This document shows, piece by piece, positions 55,881 to 64,000 of a DNA stretch of 64,000 nt. Source of the stretch: Rhodococcus sovatensis (GTDB lineage: Bacteria > Actinomycetota > Actinomycetes > Mycobacteriales > Mycobacteriaceae). The position numbers were made by a program, and so were the translations under genes. Under the pieces are notes generated by a model. The model saw nothing but the letters and a program-made list of their open reading frames with translations, did no database searches and was not told the DNA's origin. Position 1 is the stretch's first letter. Each line of letters begins with the position of its first letter. The DNA is taken from NCBI RefSeq assembly GCF_037327425.1, contig NZ_CP147846.1:3038001-3102000 (forward strand), written 5' to 3'.

Positions 55881-57482
55881 TCAGGACGCGGTGACACGTT
55901 CGTGAATGGAAGTGACGACGTCGCGCGCGGAGGTGAAGGCGCCGTGCTGCCAGGCGATGGCGTTGGACAGGTGATCTCCCGCGAAGTAGATGTGCTCGAC
56001 GGGCTTCAGGAGCGTGGAGTATTCGGCCGTCGCGACACCGCCGTGCGAATCTCCGGCCCCCGCCCACGACACCCATGCGCTCTCGGAGTACTTCGTTCGG
56101 CGCCAACTTCCGGAGAACGACGAGCTGATGTCCTTGGTGTACTTGTCACCGTGGATCATCGATCCTTCGGCAACCGCCTTCGCCAGACGCTGTTTGTGCG
56201 TGAGGGATTCGAATGCCTGATGCCGCTTACCCGTGTTGTAGTAGGCGACGACGACACCGCGATCCGAGTTGTAGTGGTCGTACGGGAACATGATCTGAGA
56301 TATGTCCATGTCGGTGTTGCTGGCGCCGCCGTAGATGCGCTCGTCGGTCTCCCACCACCGTCGCGAGTACTCGATGCCCATCTTCCCGGACGGTGTCGCT
56401 TTGGCCGCTTTCAACGCGAGCAGGACCTCGGCGGGCAGGTTGTTGTCCAGTCGCGTGACGAGGGCAGGCGGGATGGTGCAGATGACGTAGTCGGCCGAGA
56501 TCGATTCCATCGAACCGTCTTTGGTGTATTCCACCGTCGCGCCGTCGGACGTGTTGTTCAGTGCCGTGACCTCGGCCCCGTAGACGATGTTGTCCTCGCC
56601 GATGGCGTCGGAGAACGCGTAGTAGATCCGATCCATGCCCCCCACCGGGCTGAACATCAGCATCGCCTGGTCGTAACCGAACTCGAAGCTGAAGTTTCTT
56701 CCGATGCCGCTCTGGATCACGTCGGACATGCCGTAGGGCTTGGTCTCGTCACCGAAGTTCAGGCCTGCACCCGGCTCCGAGCTGTATCCGCGACGAGTGG
56801 ACCCGATGTAGCGCCCGTCGTCGGAGAGGTCGCCGAAGCTGGACAGGAACTCAGACAGAGCGTCCTTGTCATCGGGGGTCAGGACGTCGTCGAGAGCACC
56901 TCTACTGGCAGCCTTCTGCAGCAACTCCGACATGTAGCCGTAGGTATCGGCCTTGGCCGCGCGGTAGGACACCGACTGCTGATTCAACGCAGTGCTGCTC
57001 TTGTAGTTGACCAGTGTGTTCGCGTTCTGGTTTCCGAATGTCTGCAACTCGACGCCGAGTTCTTTGCAGTAGTCCATCGTGATGTGGCTCTGCGGGATTC
57101 GTGTTGCACCGATGTTGTAGAAGTGTCCGTCGGAGAAGGTACATTTCTGGGTCTCCCCGTTGAGGTCGGTCTCCTCGGCTCCTCCGCGGATGGACCACAC
57201 TCGCCCGCCCGGCCGCTGACGCGCCTCGAGGATCGTCACGGCGTATCCGGCCTTCTGCAGCTCGTACGCTGAGCAGAGACCAGCAGGCCCGCCGCCGAGA
57301 ACAACGATCTTCGGGCTTCCTTCGACCCTTCCGATCAGGTCGGCCATCGCGGGCGACTGAAACCGCTTGGGCGCCGCCGCGGCCGATGGCGCAAGACCGA
57401 TCGTCGACATCGCTCCGTAGGCGAGTCCTGCACCGCCTGTGACACCCAGGCCACGCATGAACGATCTCCGTGTAACTGCCAT
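55881..57482 (-). CDS. L-amino acid oxidase, Tat-exported flavoenzyme
   Basis: 533 aa from ATG 57482; the GTG at 57494 lies too close to AAGGAG. Twin-arginine signal RRSFMRGLGVTGG with a hydrophobic stretch ending near AAAAPKR. FAD-binding VVLGGGPAGLCSAYELQKAG and EARQRPGGRVW; C-terminal YFAGDHLSNAIAWQHGA. It strongly resembles the Rhodococcus opacus L-amino acid oxidase as I remember it: removing 44 residues leaves 489, the reported mature length, and Arg128 (GATRIP) becomes Arg84, the carboxylate-binding residue. It oxidises L-amino acids to imino acids with release of H2O2. Upstream of, and in one unit with, the RidA lipoprotein; divergent from an APC permease. Confidence 0.93.
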   Translation of the reverse strand: MAVTRRSFMRGLGVTGGAGLAYGAMSTIGLAPSAAAAPKRFQSPAMADLIGRVEGSPKIVVLGGGPAGLCSAYELQKAGYAVTILEARQRPGGRVWSIRGGAEETDLNGETQKCTFSDGHFYNIGATRIPQSHITMDYCKELGVELQTFGNQNANTLVNYKSSTALNQQSVSYRAAKADTYGYMSELLQKAASRGALDDVLTPDDKDALSEFLSSFGDLSDDGRYIGSTRRGYSSEPGAGLNFGDETKPYGMSDVIQSGIGRNFSFEFGYDQAMLMFSPVGGMDRIYYAFSDAIGEDNIVYGAEVTALNNTSDGATVEYTKDGSMESISADYVICTIPPALVTRLDNNLPAEVLLALKAAKATPSGKMGIEYSRRWWETDERIYGGASNTDMDISQIMFPYDHYNSDRGVVVAYYNTGKRHQAFESLTHKQRLAKAVAEGSMIHGDKYTKDISSSFSGSWRRTKYSESAWVSWAGAGDSHGGVATAEYSTLLKPVEHIYFAGDHLSNAIAWQHGAFTSARDVVTSIHERVTAS

Positions 57483-57695
57483 GTGTTCTTCCACTCCTTA
57501 TGCCGGCTCGCACTCGTACTCCCGGCCGACATCGGCTGGTTTCGAGTTCGGTCAATCGTGGAATGCCGAGAATTCGGGAATGCGTACCGTGCGAAACGTT
57601 CGTCGAATTATCGGGTGAGAACGTCGGTATCGACTCGTGGTGAGTTCTCACTCACTTGAATTCAGGCGAAGCATCGACGCAATGCATTCGCAACA
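57483..57695. promoter_or_regulatory. Divergent promoter region, oxidase and APC permease
   Basis: 213 bp between divergent genes. It holds several imperfect dyads (around GCGAAACGTTCG and GTGAGTTCTCAC) that could bind the IclR regulator encoded after the permease. No -10/-35 boxes can be named with confidence. Confidence 0.4.
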
Positions 57696-59225
57696 ATGCG
57701 GGGCTACTTTCTGGCCATTATGTCCGCACTCGAACAGGCCATCACCGCCTCCTTCGCCGCGCGGGAGCCGGATCGGCCCGCACTGTCACCTCTGCGTGCG
57801 CTCGGCCGCCGTCAGCTGTCGGGGATCGAAGTGTTCGCGCAGTCGGTGGCGACGACCGCTCCTGCGGCATCGATGGTGATTCTGCCGATCACGATGTTGA
57901 GCCACGAGAGATTGCTCGGCGGTCTGCTCACAGTCTTCGCGGCCACGATCGTCGTGTCGTTGATCGCATTCTGCGTCTCACAGTTCACGAGGCGGTTTTC
58001 GTCGTCCGGCGGGCTCTACAGCTTCGTGACGAAAGGGTCCGGGTCACGTGGGGCGTTGACCGTCGGCGCAGCGATGTTGTGCAAGTACTGCGCCAGTGGC
58101 GCGCTGACGCTGTATTTCGGCGGTCACGCTGTGCGCACCGTGCTGCGCGAGGTCGGGATACCTACCGGTGGAGTCGCTGGCGCACTTGCGATTCACGTCG
58201 TGCTCGCGCTCGGAATACTGGCATGCCTCGTCCGCGGAGTCAGATTCGCTGCGACTGCAATCCTGGTGGTCGAGCTGTGCTCGCTGATATTCATCACCGC
58301 GCTACTGCTGTTGCCGGACAACAGGCCGGTCATCGTCGAGCCGTCCGGATCGCCCAACGGTCTACTCCTCGTCGCTCTCGGTGCAATGTTCGCACTCGCG
58401 GGGTTCGAGAGCGCAACCTTCTTCGGTCCCGAGGCCAAGCGTCCGCTCGTCACTGTCACCAGAACCGTTCTGCTCACCCCGATCATCTGCGGTGCGCTTT
58501 TCACCTTTTCTGCATGGGCCGTGTGGTCCGGTCGCGGAGGGGTGCTGCTCGGCGCCTACCAGCACGGGACGTCGACGGGTATCGATGCGTGGCTGGTCAT
58601 CGCGTTGAACCTCGGGCTGAGTTGCTCGTGGCTCGCCTCGGCAATGGCGTCGTCGAATGCGGCGTCGAGACTCGTCTACACGATGGGGATCGAAAACGTC
58701 GTGCCCCATCGGTTCGCCCGCGTCCATAGAACCTTCCGAACACCGCACGTCGCACTCTGCGTAATTCTCGGTGGATCGACCGTGATCAGCTCGACCTTCG
58801 TTGCGCTCAGTGGTTCGGTCGTGCTCGACGACGTCCGACTTCTGGCGCGGGCAGCACTCATCGTCGGATACGCCGTCGTGGCGATCGCAGCAGTGGTCTT
58901 CCTCAGGCGTATCGGAGAACTCACCGCGACGGTTGTGCTCGCGGGAGTCCTCGCGTGCGGCGCAGGATGCGCCGTCCTGGGCAACCTCGTCGTGACGGCG
59001 GGTATCGAGCAGAACGTCACGATGGTGGTCATGCTCGGTGTACTGGCGCTTTCCGGATTCTGCTGGCACGCATACCTGTACAGGCGCAGTCCTCGAGCCC
59101 TCGCCGCGGTCGGAGTTTTCGACAGCGCCGAAAGCAGTGATGTTCTTCCGGGTTTCGCCGCATACGGGGAGAATGCGCGCGGCGCAGTTGCCCTGGTGAA
59201 GAGCCCCTGGACCGACGCGCGCTGA
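57696..59225 (+). CDS. APC-superfamily permease
   Basis: 509 aa, about 12 predicted membrane segments. Start at ATG 57696; ATG 57720 (MSALEQ) is equally possible, and neither has a clear ribosome site. APC features: LSGIEVFAQSVATTAPAASMV at TM1, SSSGGLYSFVTKGSG, FALAGFESATFFGPEAKRP at TM6. A likely amino acid (or amine) importer. Divergent from the L-amino acid oxidase and coupled to the IclR gene by a TGATG overlap, so it probably serves the same catabolic route. Confidence 0.88.
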   Translation: MRGYFLAIMSALEQAITASFAAREPDRPALSPLRALGRRQLSGIEVFAQSVATTAPAASMVILPITMLSHERLLGGLLTVFAATIVVSLIAFCVSQFTRRFSSSGGLYSFVTKGSGSRGALTVGAAMLCKYCASGALTLYFGGHAVRTVLREVGIPTGGVAGALAIHVVLALGILACLVRGVRFAATAILVVELCSLIFITALLLLPDNRPVIVEPSGSPNGLLLVALGAMFALAGFESATFFGPEAKRPLVTVTRTVLLTPIICGALFTFSAWAVWSGRGGVLLGAYQHGTSTGIDAWLVIALNLGLSCSWLASAMASSNAASRLVYTMGIENVVPHRFARVHRTFRTPHVALCVILGGSTVISSTFVALSGSVVLDDVRLLARAALIVGYAVVAIAAVVFLRRIGELTATVVLAGVLACGAGCAVLGNLVVTAGIEQNVTMVVMLGVLALSGFCWHAYLYRRSPRALAAVGVFDSAESSDVLPGFAAYGENARGAVALVKSPWTDAR

Positions 59226-59980
59226 TGGCGGTGAGGACAGCACGGGCAACCGAAGTCGGAGGACACGAACCTCGTGCAGTCCAGAAGGCGCTCGCGTTGC
59301 TCGAGGCCGTCGCACATCTAGGTTCGGGGGCAACGGCCAAGGAAGTCGCGCACGCCACCGGAATTCCACCCGCCACGGCGTACCGACTGCTCAATCTCCT
59401 AGTGGCCGACGGCTTTCTGGTGCGTATCGAAGACCTGTCGGGCTTCGCTCTCGGTCGCAGAACGAGAGAGCTCGCCATAGCGGCCCCCGCGAGCGTGGTC
59501 GACAATCACCACATCGTCGACGAGCTTCGTGCCCGCATCAGATTCGGGGTGTACCTGGCGTCGTACGAGAACGATCGAATTCAGTTGATCGATCGAGACC
59601 CGGACCACGAACTGTCCGGGGAGACGGCATTGGTGACTCATGCCCATGCGTCGGCGATCGGGAAACTGTTGCTGGCCAACAGACCCGATGGCGTCGTACT
59701 GTCCGATCTCAGGAAATTCACGTCCCACACCATCGTAGATCTGGCCGAGCTCGCGATAGAGCTGAGCCGGATCCGCACGACCGATATCGCCGTCGAGACG
59801 GACGAAATCAAGGTAGGACGAGCGTCGGTGGCCGTCCCAGTCCGCGACGACGGTGGACGAGTATCCGGCTCTCTCGCGGTGATCGGGCGGACGGGCAGGT
59901 TGGTGCACGACGACCCCGATCTGATTTCTCTGCTCAGGTCGACCGCGAGTCAGATGCGATTGGCGTATTCGACGGAGTAG
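59225..59980 (+). CDS. IclR-family transcriptional regulator
   Basis: 251 aa. N-terminal winged helix (AVQKALALLEAVAHLGSGATAKEVAHATGIPPATAYRLLNLLVADG) and a C-terminal IclR effector domain (THAHASAIGKLLLANRP, then ASVAVPVRDDGGRVSGSLAVIG). ATG shares one base with the permease stop. Likely regulator of the oxidase/RidA and permease genes. Its last 47 bp overlap the convergent second mftD gene, so each transcript is antisense to the other's end. Confidence 0.93.
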   Translation: MAVRTARATEVGGHEPRAVQKALALLEAVAHLGSGATAKEVAHATGIPPATAYRLLNLLVADGFLVRIEDLSGFALGRRTRELAIAAPASVVDNHHIVDELRARIRFGVYLASYENDRIQLIDRDPDHELSGETALVTHAHASAIGKLLLANRPDGVVLSDLRKFTSHTIVDLAELAIELSRIRTTDIAVETDEIKVGRASVAVPVRDDGGRVSGSLAVIGRTGRLVHDDPDLISLLRSTASQMRLAYSTE

Positions 59981-61118
59981 TCGTCACGACGTCCGACGGC
60001 GACAGATCCTGCACCGATGAATGCCCGAGCCCCAACACCGCGGAATCGACGCCACCACGAAGGATGTCCAGCACGTTCTCGACACCGGCCTGACCGCCCG
60101 CTGCCAAACCCCACAGGTAAGCACGGCCGATCATGACTGCTCGGGCACCAAGGGCAACCGCCTTGACGACGTCGCTGCCTCGCCGGACTCCACCGTCGAG
60201 GGTGATCTCCACTCGATCGCCGACCGCGTCGACGATCGAGGGCAATACGCGAATGGTTGCGGGTGTGCCGTCGAGATTGTTCCCCCCGTGGTTGGACACC
60301 GAAATCGCAGTCACACCGATGTCGACGGCTCGTTGAGCGTCGTCGACACGGGTGATGCCTTTGAGCATGAACGGACCACCCCACTGCTCACGCAACCACG
60401 CAATGTCCTCCCACGTCGGCAACGGGGTGGACATCCAATCGCGGTACGCGCCGAAGAAGGTCGGCGCAGGCTTGCCGGGCGGAGCAAGGTTCGGCGCGGA
60501 CAGATCGGGGATCGCGCCACTTCGCGCAAACTGCCACAGCCATCTGGGGCGGGCAAGAGCCTCCGGCGCAAAGCGAGTCATCGCGGCGAGGTTCACCGTC
60601 TCCGGGATCGACGGGCTTCCCCAATCACGCCCTTCCGAGAACGACCAATCCATTGTCAGGATCAATCCGACAACCCCGGCATCACGTGCGCGATTCATCA
60701 AATGCAACAGATACTCGCGTGAGCCGACCCAGTGCAACTGAAAGAACGTCTGCGGGTTGGCTGCGACGACGTCCTCGACGGGTTTGCTCGCGAACAGCGA
60801 CAACCCCAGTGCGATTCCCCGCGATGCTGCCGCACGAGCAACCGCAATCTCACCGTCCGGATGCACAGCTTGCACACCCGTCGGCGAAACCATCACCGGG
60901 AACGAGAGATCCTGTCCCATAACCGTTGTCGACAGATCACGCACGTCCGACAACCCCGCGACGTGCGGGGCGAACCCGAGTTCACCGAACGCCGCCACGT
61001 TGTCGTCGACTGTGATGCCCTGCTCCGAGCCCGCCACCAGCGCGGCGTAGACAGACTTCGGTAGACGTTTCTTCGCGCGCCGCTGAGCCTCGGCGACGGT
61101 CTCGAACCAACCGGTCAC
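59934..61118 (-). CDS. mftD2: Second MftD paralogue (FMN-dependent dehydrogenase family)
   Basis: 394 aa, alpha-hydroxy-acid dehydrogenase fold, roughly four-fifths identical to the neighbouring mftD. ATG overlaps the mftD stop (ATGA). FMN-binding and catalytic segments are kept: VMVSPTGVQAVHPDGE, AISVSNHGGNNLDG (catalytic His), ITLDGGVRRGSDVVKA. In FFQLHWVGSRE, histidine replaces the tyrosine found in the first copy (FFQMYWVGSRE), which aligns with active-site Tyr129 of glycolate oxidase. The C-terminal tail after SPSDVV is unlike the first copy and overlaps the iclR 3' end. It may be a specialised or redundant MftD; its reaction is not known. The symbol is provisional. Confidence 0.88.
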   Translation of the reverse strand: MTGWFETVAEAQRRAKKRLPKSVYAALVAGSEQGITVDDNVAAFGELGFAPHVAGLSDVRDLSTTVMGQDLSFPVMVSPTGVQAVHPDGEIAVARAAASRGIALGLSLFASKPVEDVVAANPQTFFQLHWVGSREYLLHLMNRARDAGVVGLILTMDWSFSEGRDWGSPSIPETVNLAAMTRFAPEALARPRWLWQFARSGAIPDLSAPNLAPPGKPAPTFFGAYRDWMSTPLPTWEDIAWLREQWGGPFMLKGITRVDDAQRAVDIGVTAISVSNHGGNNLDGTPATIRVLPSIVDAVGDRVEITLDGGVRRGSDVVKAVALGARAVMIGRAYLWGLAAGGQAGVENVLDILRGGVDSAVLGLGHSSVQDLSPSDVVTTTPSNTPIASDSRST

Positions 61119-62293
61119 ACACCCAGCCTGCGGTCGAACCCGGCCGGCATCACCACATCCGAGGGTGAGAGATCATGCACGGAGGAATGTCCGAGCCCGA
61201 GCACAGCAGAATCGACTCCACCGCGCAGAATGTCGAGCACATTCTCCACCCCAGCCTGACCACCAGCCGACAGACCCCACAGGTACGCACGACCGATCAA
61301 CACCGCACGCGCACCCAACGCGAGTGCTTTGACGACATCGCTACCTCGGCGGATACCACCATCGAGAGTGATTTCGATCTGATCGCCCACCGCGTCGGCA
61401 ATGGCAGGCAACGCCCGGATCGGTGCCGGGGTTCCATCGAGATTGTTACCACCGTGATTGGACACCGAAATCGCCGAGACACCTGCATCGACCGCGCGCT
61501 TGGCATCATCGACCCGCATCACACCCTTGAGCATGAACGGCCCACCCCACTGCTCCCGCAGCCACGCCACATCCTCCCAGGTGGGAAGAGGTGTACCCAT
61601 CCACTCGCCATACGCACCGAAAAACGTCGGAGCAGGCCCGCCACCGGGCGCAGTCAGGTTCGGAGTCGTCAGATCAGGAATTTTGCCGGTCTTGGCGAAC
61701 TCCCACAACCACTTCGGCCGCGTGATGCCCTCGGGAGCGAACTGGACCATCGCCTTCAGATCCATCTTCTCCGGAATCGACGGCGAACCCCAATCGCGAC
61801 CGTTGGAGAACGACCAGTCCAGCGTCATGATCAACCCGACTGCACCCGCTGCCCGTGCACGCTCCATCCGTTGGAGCAGCACCTCCCGTGATCCGACCCA
61901 ATACATCTGGAAGAACGTCTGCGGATTCGCTGCAGCGACCTCCTCGACCGACTTGCTGGCGAACGAGGACAATCCGATGGGAATGCCGCGGGCAGCCGCA
62001 GCCCTGGCAACGGCGACCTCACCGTCCGGATGGACCGCCTGCACACCCGTCGGCGAAATCATGACCGGAAACGACAGTGGCTGACCCATGACGGTCGTCG
62101 ACAAATCTCGCTTGTCCGACAACCCGGCAACATGTGGGGCGAACCCCAATTCACCGAACGCCGCAGTGTTGTCGTCGACTGTGATTCCTCGCTCCGAACC
62201 CGCCACCAACGCGGCGTACACGGACTTCGGTAGACGTTTCTTGGCACGACGCTGCGCTTCGGCAACGGTCTCGAACCAGGCACTCTTGGCCAT
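61115..62293 (-). CDS. mftD: Mycofactocin biosynthesis FMN dehydrogenase MftD
   Basis: 392 aa. FMN-dependent member of the alpha-hydroxy-acid dehydrogenase family. MftD oxidatively deaminates AHDP to the redox-active dicarbonyl premycofactocin. Motifs: VMISPTGVQAVHPDGE, FFQMYWVGSRE (active-site Tyr), AISVSNHGGNNLDG (catalytic His), ITLDGGIRRGSDVVKA. Full family length. Starts 11 bp after mftC and overlaps the second copy by 4 bp. I take this as the true mftD because it directly follows mftC and keeps the canonical tyrosine. Confidence 0.95.
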   Translation of the reverse strand: MAKSAWFETVAEAQRRAKKRLPKSVYAALVAGSERGITVDDNTAAFGELGFAPHVAGLSDKRDLSTTVMGQPLSFPVMISPTGVQAVHPDGEVAVARAAAARGIPIGLSSFASKSVEEVAAANPQTFFQMYWVGSREVLLQRMERARAAGAVGLIMTLDWSFSNGRDWGSPSIPEKMDLKAMVQFAPEGITRPKWLWEFAKTGKIPDLTTPNLTAPGGGPAPTFFGAYGEWMGTPLPTWEDVAWLREQWGGPFMLKGVMRVDDAKRAVDAGVSAISVSNHGGNNLDGTPAPIRALPAIADAVGDQIEITLDGGIRRGSDVVKALALGARAVLIGRAYLWGLSAGGQAGVENVLDILRGGVDSAVLGLGHSSVHDLSPSDVVMPAGFDRRLGV

Positions 62294-62304
62294 AGCTGTT
62301 CTTC

Positions 62305-63555
62305 CTATTCCATTCCTGCGAGCGGATTCTCGTCGCAGATCTTGGCCGGCGGCCGCATCATCAAAGTGAGCGGCACCGACGCTCTCGGTGTCTTGCGCTG
62401 CCCGGTGCGGGAATGGTCGACGCTCGACTTGGGGATCTCCCCCGCGCCGGCCAACGCCAGTTCACCGTTGCCGATCACGCATTCGGGATCCGGACCATCC
62501 ATGGGGAGGCCCGTGAAGAATTTCGCGGCCATGCAACCACCGCGGCATGCGTCGAAGTGCGCGCACTTGGTGCACGCGCCCGATGTCTGCGGAGAACGCA
62601 GATCCTGGAACAACTCCGATGTCTGCCAGACGGATTGGAACCCGCCCATACCTGGGGATGTCGCTGTCGCGGGACGCGCGTCTCGCACGATGTTGCCGGC
62701 GAGGAAGTTCTCGTGGATCGCGAACGGGCAGGCGTAGACGTCGCCGATCGGGTCGATCAGGCAGACGACACGTCCGGCGCCGCAGAGGTTGAGGCCGGGG
62801 AGCGCGTCACCGAACGCCGACAGATGGAAGAAGGAATCACCCGTCAGAACACCTTCACCGTTGGCGACCAACCAGTTGTACAGCTCACGCTGCTGACCGG
62901 CAGTGGGGTGCAGATCGTCCCACACATCCGCGCCGCGACCGGACGGACGAAGCCGCGTGATACGAAGCGTCGCACCATATTTGTCGGCCAGTGCCTTGAA
63001 CGTGTCGAGCTGGCTCACGTTGTGTCGGGTGACGACGACCGAGATCTTCGCGTCCTTGAAGCCCGCTTCCTGCAGGTTCTCGAGAGCGCGGATGGCCATG
63101 TCGAACGAACCGGGCCCGCGCACCGCATCGTTGACCTCGGCGGTGGCACCGTCGATGGAAATCTGCACGTCGACGTAGTCCGACGCGGCAAGCCGAGCGG
63201 CGACCTTCTTGTCGATCTTCACGCCGTTGGTGGAGAACTTCACCCCGACCTGGTGCGCAGTCGCGTAATCGACCAGCTCCCAGAAATCACTGCGGACCGT
63301 GGGCTCGCCGCCACCGATGTTGACGTAGAAGACCTGCATCTTCTGCAGTTCGTCGATGATCGACTTGCACTGCTCGGTAGTCAGCTCGTTCGGGTCGCGA
63401 CGACCCGAGGAGGACAGACAATGCACACACGAGAGGTTGCAGGCATAGGTCAGCTCCCAGGTCAGACAGATCGGAGCATCCAGTCCGAGTTCGAACTGAT
63501 CGACCAACTTACCGACCGCGGGCGGTGGTGCTGGTCTTTCGAGCATGGAGGTCAT
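62305..63555 (-). CDS. mftC: Mycofactocin radical SAM maturase MftC
   Basis: 416 aa radical SAM/SPASM enzyme. CxxxCxxC at Cys39, Cys43 and Cys46 (TYACNLSCVHC) binds the SAM [4Fe-4S] cluster; GGGEPTVR is the SAM-binding glycine motif. The C-terminal SPASM cysteines are in NLCGAGRVVC, DVYACPF, CTKCAHFDACRGGC. MftC decarboxylates the C-terminal tyrosine of MftA and then forms the Val-Tyr crosslink. AGAGGA lies 7 nt before ATG 63555; 51-bp gap to mftB. Confidence 0.97.
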   Translation of the reverse strand: MTSMLERPAPPPAVGKLVDQFELGLDAPICLTWELTYACNLSCVHCLSSSGRRDPNELTTEQCKSIIDELQKMQVFYVNIGGGEPTVRSDFWELVDYATAHQVGVKFSTNGVKIDKKVAARLAASDYVDVQISIDGATAEVNDAVRGPGSFDMAIRALENLQEAGFKDAKISVVVTRHNVSQLDTFKALADKYGATLRITRLRPSGRGADVWDDLHPTAGQQRELYNWLVANGEGVLTGDSFFHLSAFGDALPGLNLCGAGRVVCLIDPIGDVYACPFAIHENFLAGNIVRDARPATATSPGMGGFQSVWQTSELFQDLRSPQTSGACTKCAHFDACRGGCMAAKFFTGLPMDGPDPECVIGNGELALAGAGEIPKSSVDHSRTGQRKTPRASVPLTLMMRPPAKICDENPLAGME

Positions 63556-63606
63556 GGGGCTGTCCTCTTCGTCGGGGGGAAAGAGAAAATCGGGGCAGTC
63601 GGGAAA

Positions 63607-63894
63607 TCAGAGAGTGGTGATCATGCGCGAATCAGCCAGAGTGGCCAGAGCTTTCACGTACGGGGCCATACCGGCCTCGTCGATGCCTGCCGCAGCGATC
63701 GCCGAGCGCATATCGGGATGCTCGGGTAGGGACTCGATGATCGCTACGATGGTGCGATTCTTGAGAAAGGAGAGCTTGCGCGTCCCGAAGTGGTAGAGCA
63801 GCGCCCCGAACGACTCGGGACGCAGCGCCACCTGCGGGTGAAGGGCCCAGCGTGCATCGAGATCCAACGCGTCGACGACCTTCACAGCGGACAT
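63607..63894 (-). CDS. mftB: Mycofactocin precursor-binding chaperone MftB
   Basis: 95 aa, RiPP recognition element. Family pattern WALHPQVALRPESFGALLYHFGTRKLSFLKN is clear. MftB binds the MftA leader and delivers it to MftC. ATG 63894 follows the mftA stop by a single base, so the two are translationally coupled. Confidence 0.95.
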   Translation of the reverse strand: MSAVKVVDALDLDARWALHPQVALRPESFGALLYHFGTRKLSFLKNRTIVAIIESLPEHPDMRSAIAAAGIDEAGMAPYVKALATLADSRMITTL

Positions 63895-63895
63895 G

Positions 63896-64000
63896 TCAGT
63901 ACACGCCGCACATACCGTCGATGGAAACCTCTTCCACGAGAGACTCTTCGATGAGATCCGATTGGACTACTGCAGCGTCGACGACGTCTGTCTTGGCGTT
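63896..64000 (-). CDS. mftA: Mycofactocin precursor peptide MftA (5' end outside window)
   Basis: The last 34 codons and the TGA are visible; the start lies beyond the window. The C-terminus ends VEEVSIDGMCGVY, the canonical MftA core (IDGMCGVY) in which the final Val-Tyr becomes the cofactor. The acidic, hydrophobic leader before it is the MftB-binding part. The regulator mftR would be expected further upstream, outside the window. Confidence 0.95.
   Translation of the reverse strand, partial: NAKTDVVDAAVVQSDLIEESLVEEVSIDGMCGVY

Noticed and set aside
62413..63729. 438-codon plus-strand open frame
   Set aside because: Antisense to mftC; no domain.

Overview
The window comes from a high-GC actinobacterium of the Mycobacteriales, most likely Rhodococcus or a close relative. 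The grounds are a mycofactocin locus, a giant actinobacterial NRPS pair, frequent GTG/TTG starts, and an exported L-amino acid oxidase that closely resembles (from memory) the Rhodococcus opacus enzyme. The species is inference; no 16S or tRNA gene is present.

Region 1 (1-31330, minus strand) is a nonribosomal peptide assembly line on two proteins. The upstream protein (7,006 aa) has an EntF-like first condensation domain, six C-A-T modules, then a seventh C domain and an adenylation-like stub. The downstream protein starts with a homologous stub, supplies A7-T7, continues with modules 8 and 9, and leaves the window inside module 10. Codes read by eye predict X-Thr-Ser-Ser-Thr-X-Ser-X-Ser-. 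Modules 8 and 9 share a 1,675-bp almost identical repeat with a strong G/T bias on the coding strand; a third copy starts at the left edge.

Region 2 (31331-39406) is mixed: an amidohydrolase/TetR/PPOX operon, a hotdog thioesterase, acetoacetate-CoA ligase, an AbiEi-like/Vsr-like nuclease gene bracketed by two 46-bp repeats, and a fatty acyl-CoA ligase.

Region 3 (39432-46759) is an ethanolamine unit without a microcompartment: permease (eat), ethanolamine ammonia-lyase (eutB, eutC), acetaldehyde dehydrogenase, a DUF779 protein, and a GAF-domain regulator. Ethanolamine would be imported, split to acetaldehyde and ammonia, and oxidised to acetate.

Region 4 (46871-64000) is a mycofactocin locus in two parts. 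mftE-mftF-mftG lie at 47056-50712; mftA(partial)-mftB-mftC-mftD and a second mftD lie at 59934-64000. Between them are an IS630-type element, a GntR regulator/NCS1 permease/hydantoin-type racemase unit, and an L-amino acid oxidase/RidA lipoprotein/APC permease/IclR unit. The oxidase is Tat-exported and the RidA protein is a predicted lipoprotein, so the pair probably converts amino acids to keto acids and ammonia outside the cytoplasm. Two copies of one long palindrome (43211-43258 and 55119-55164) sit next to gene ends.
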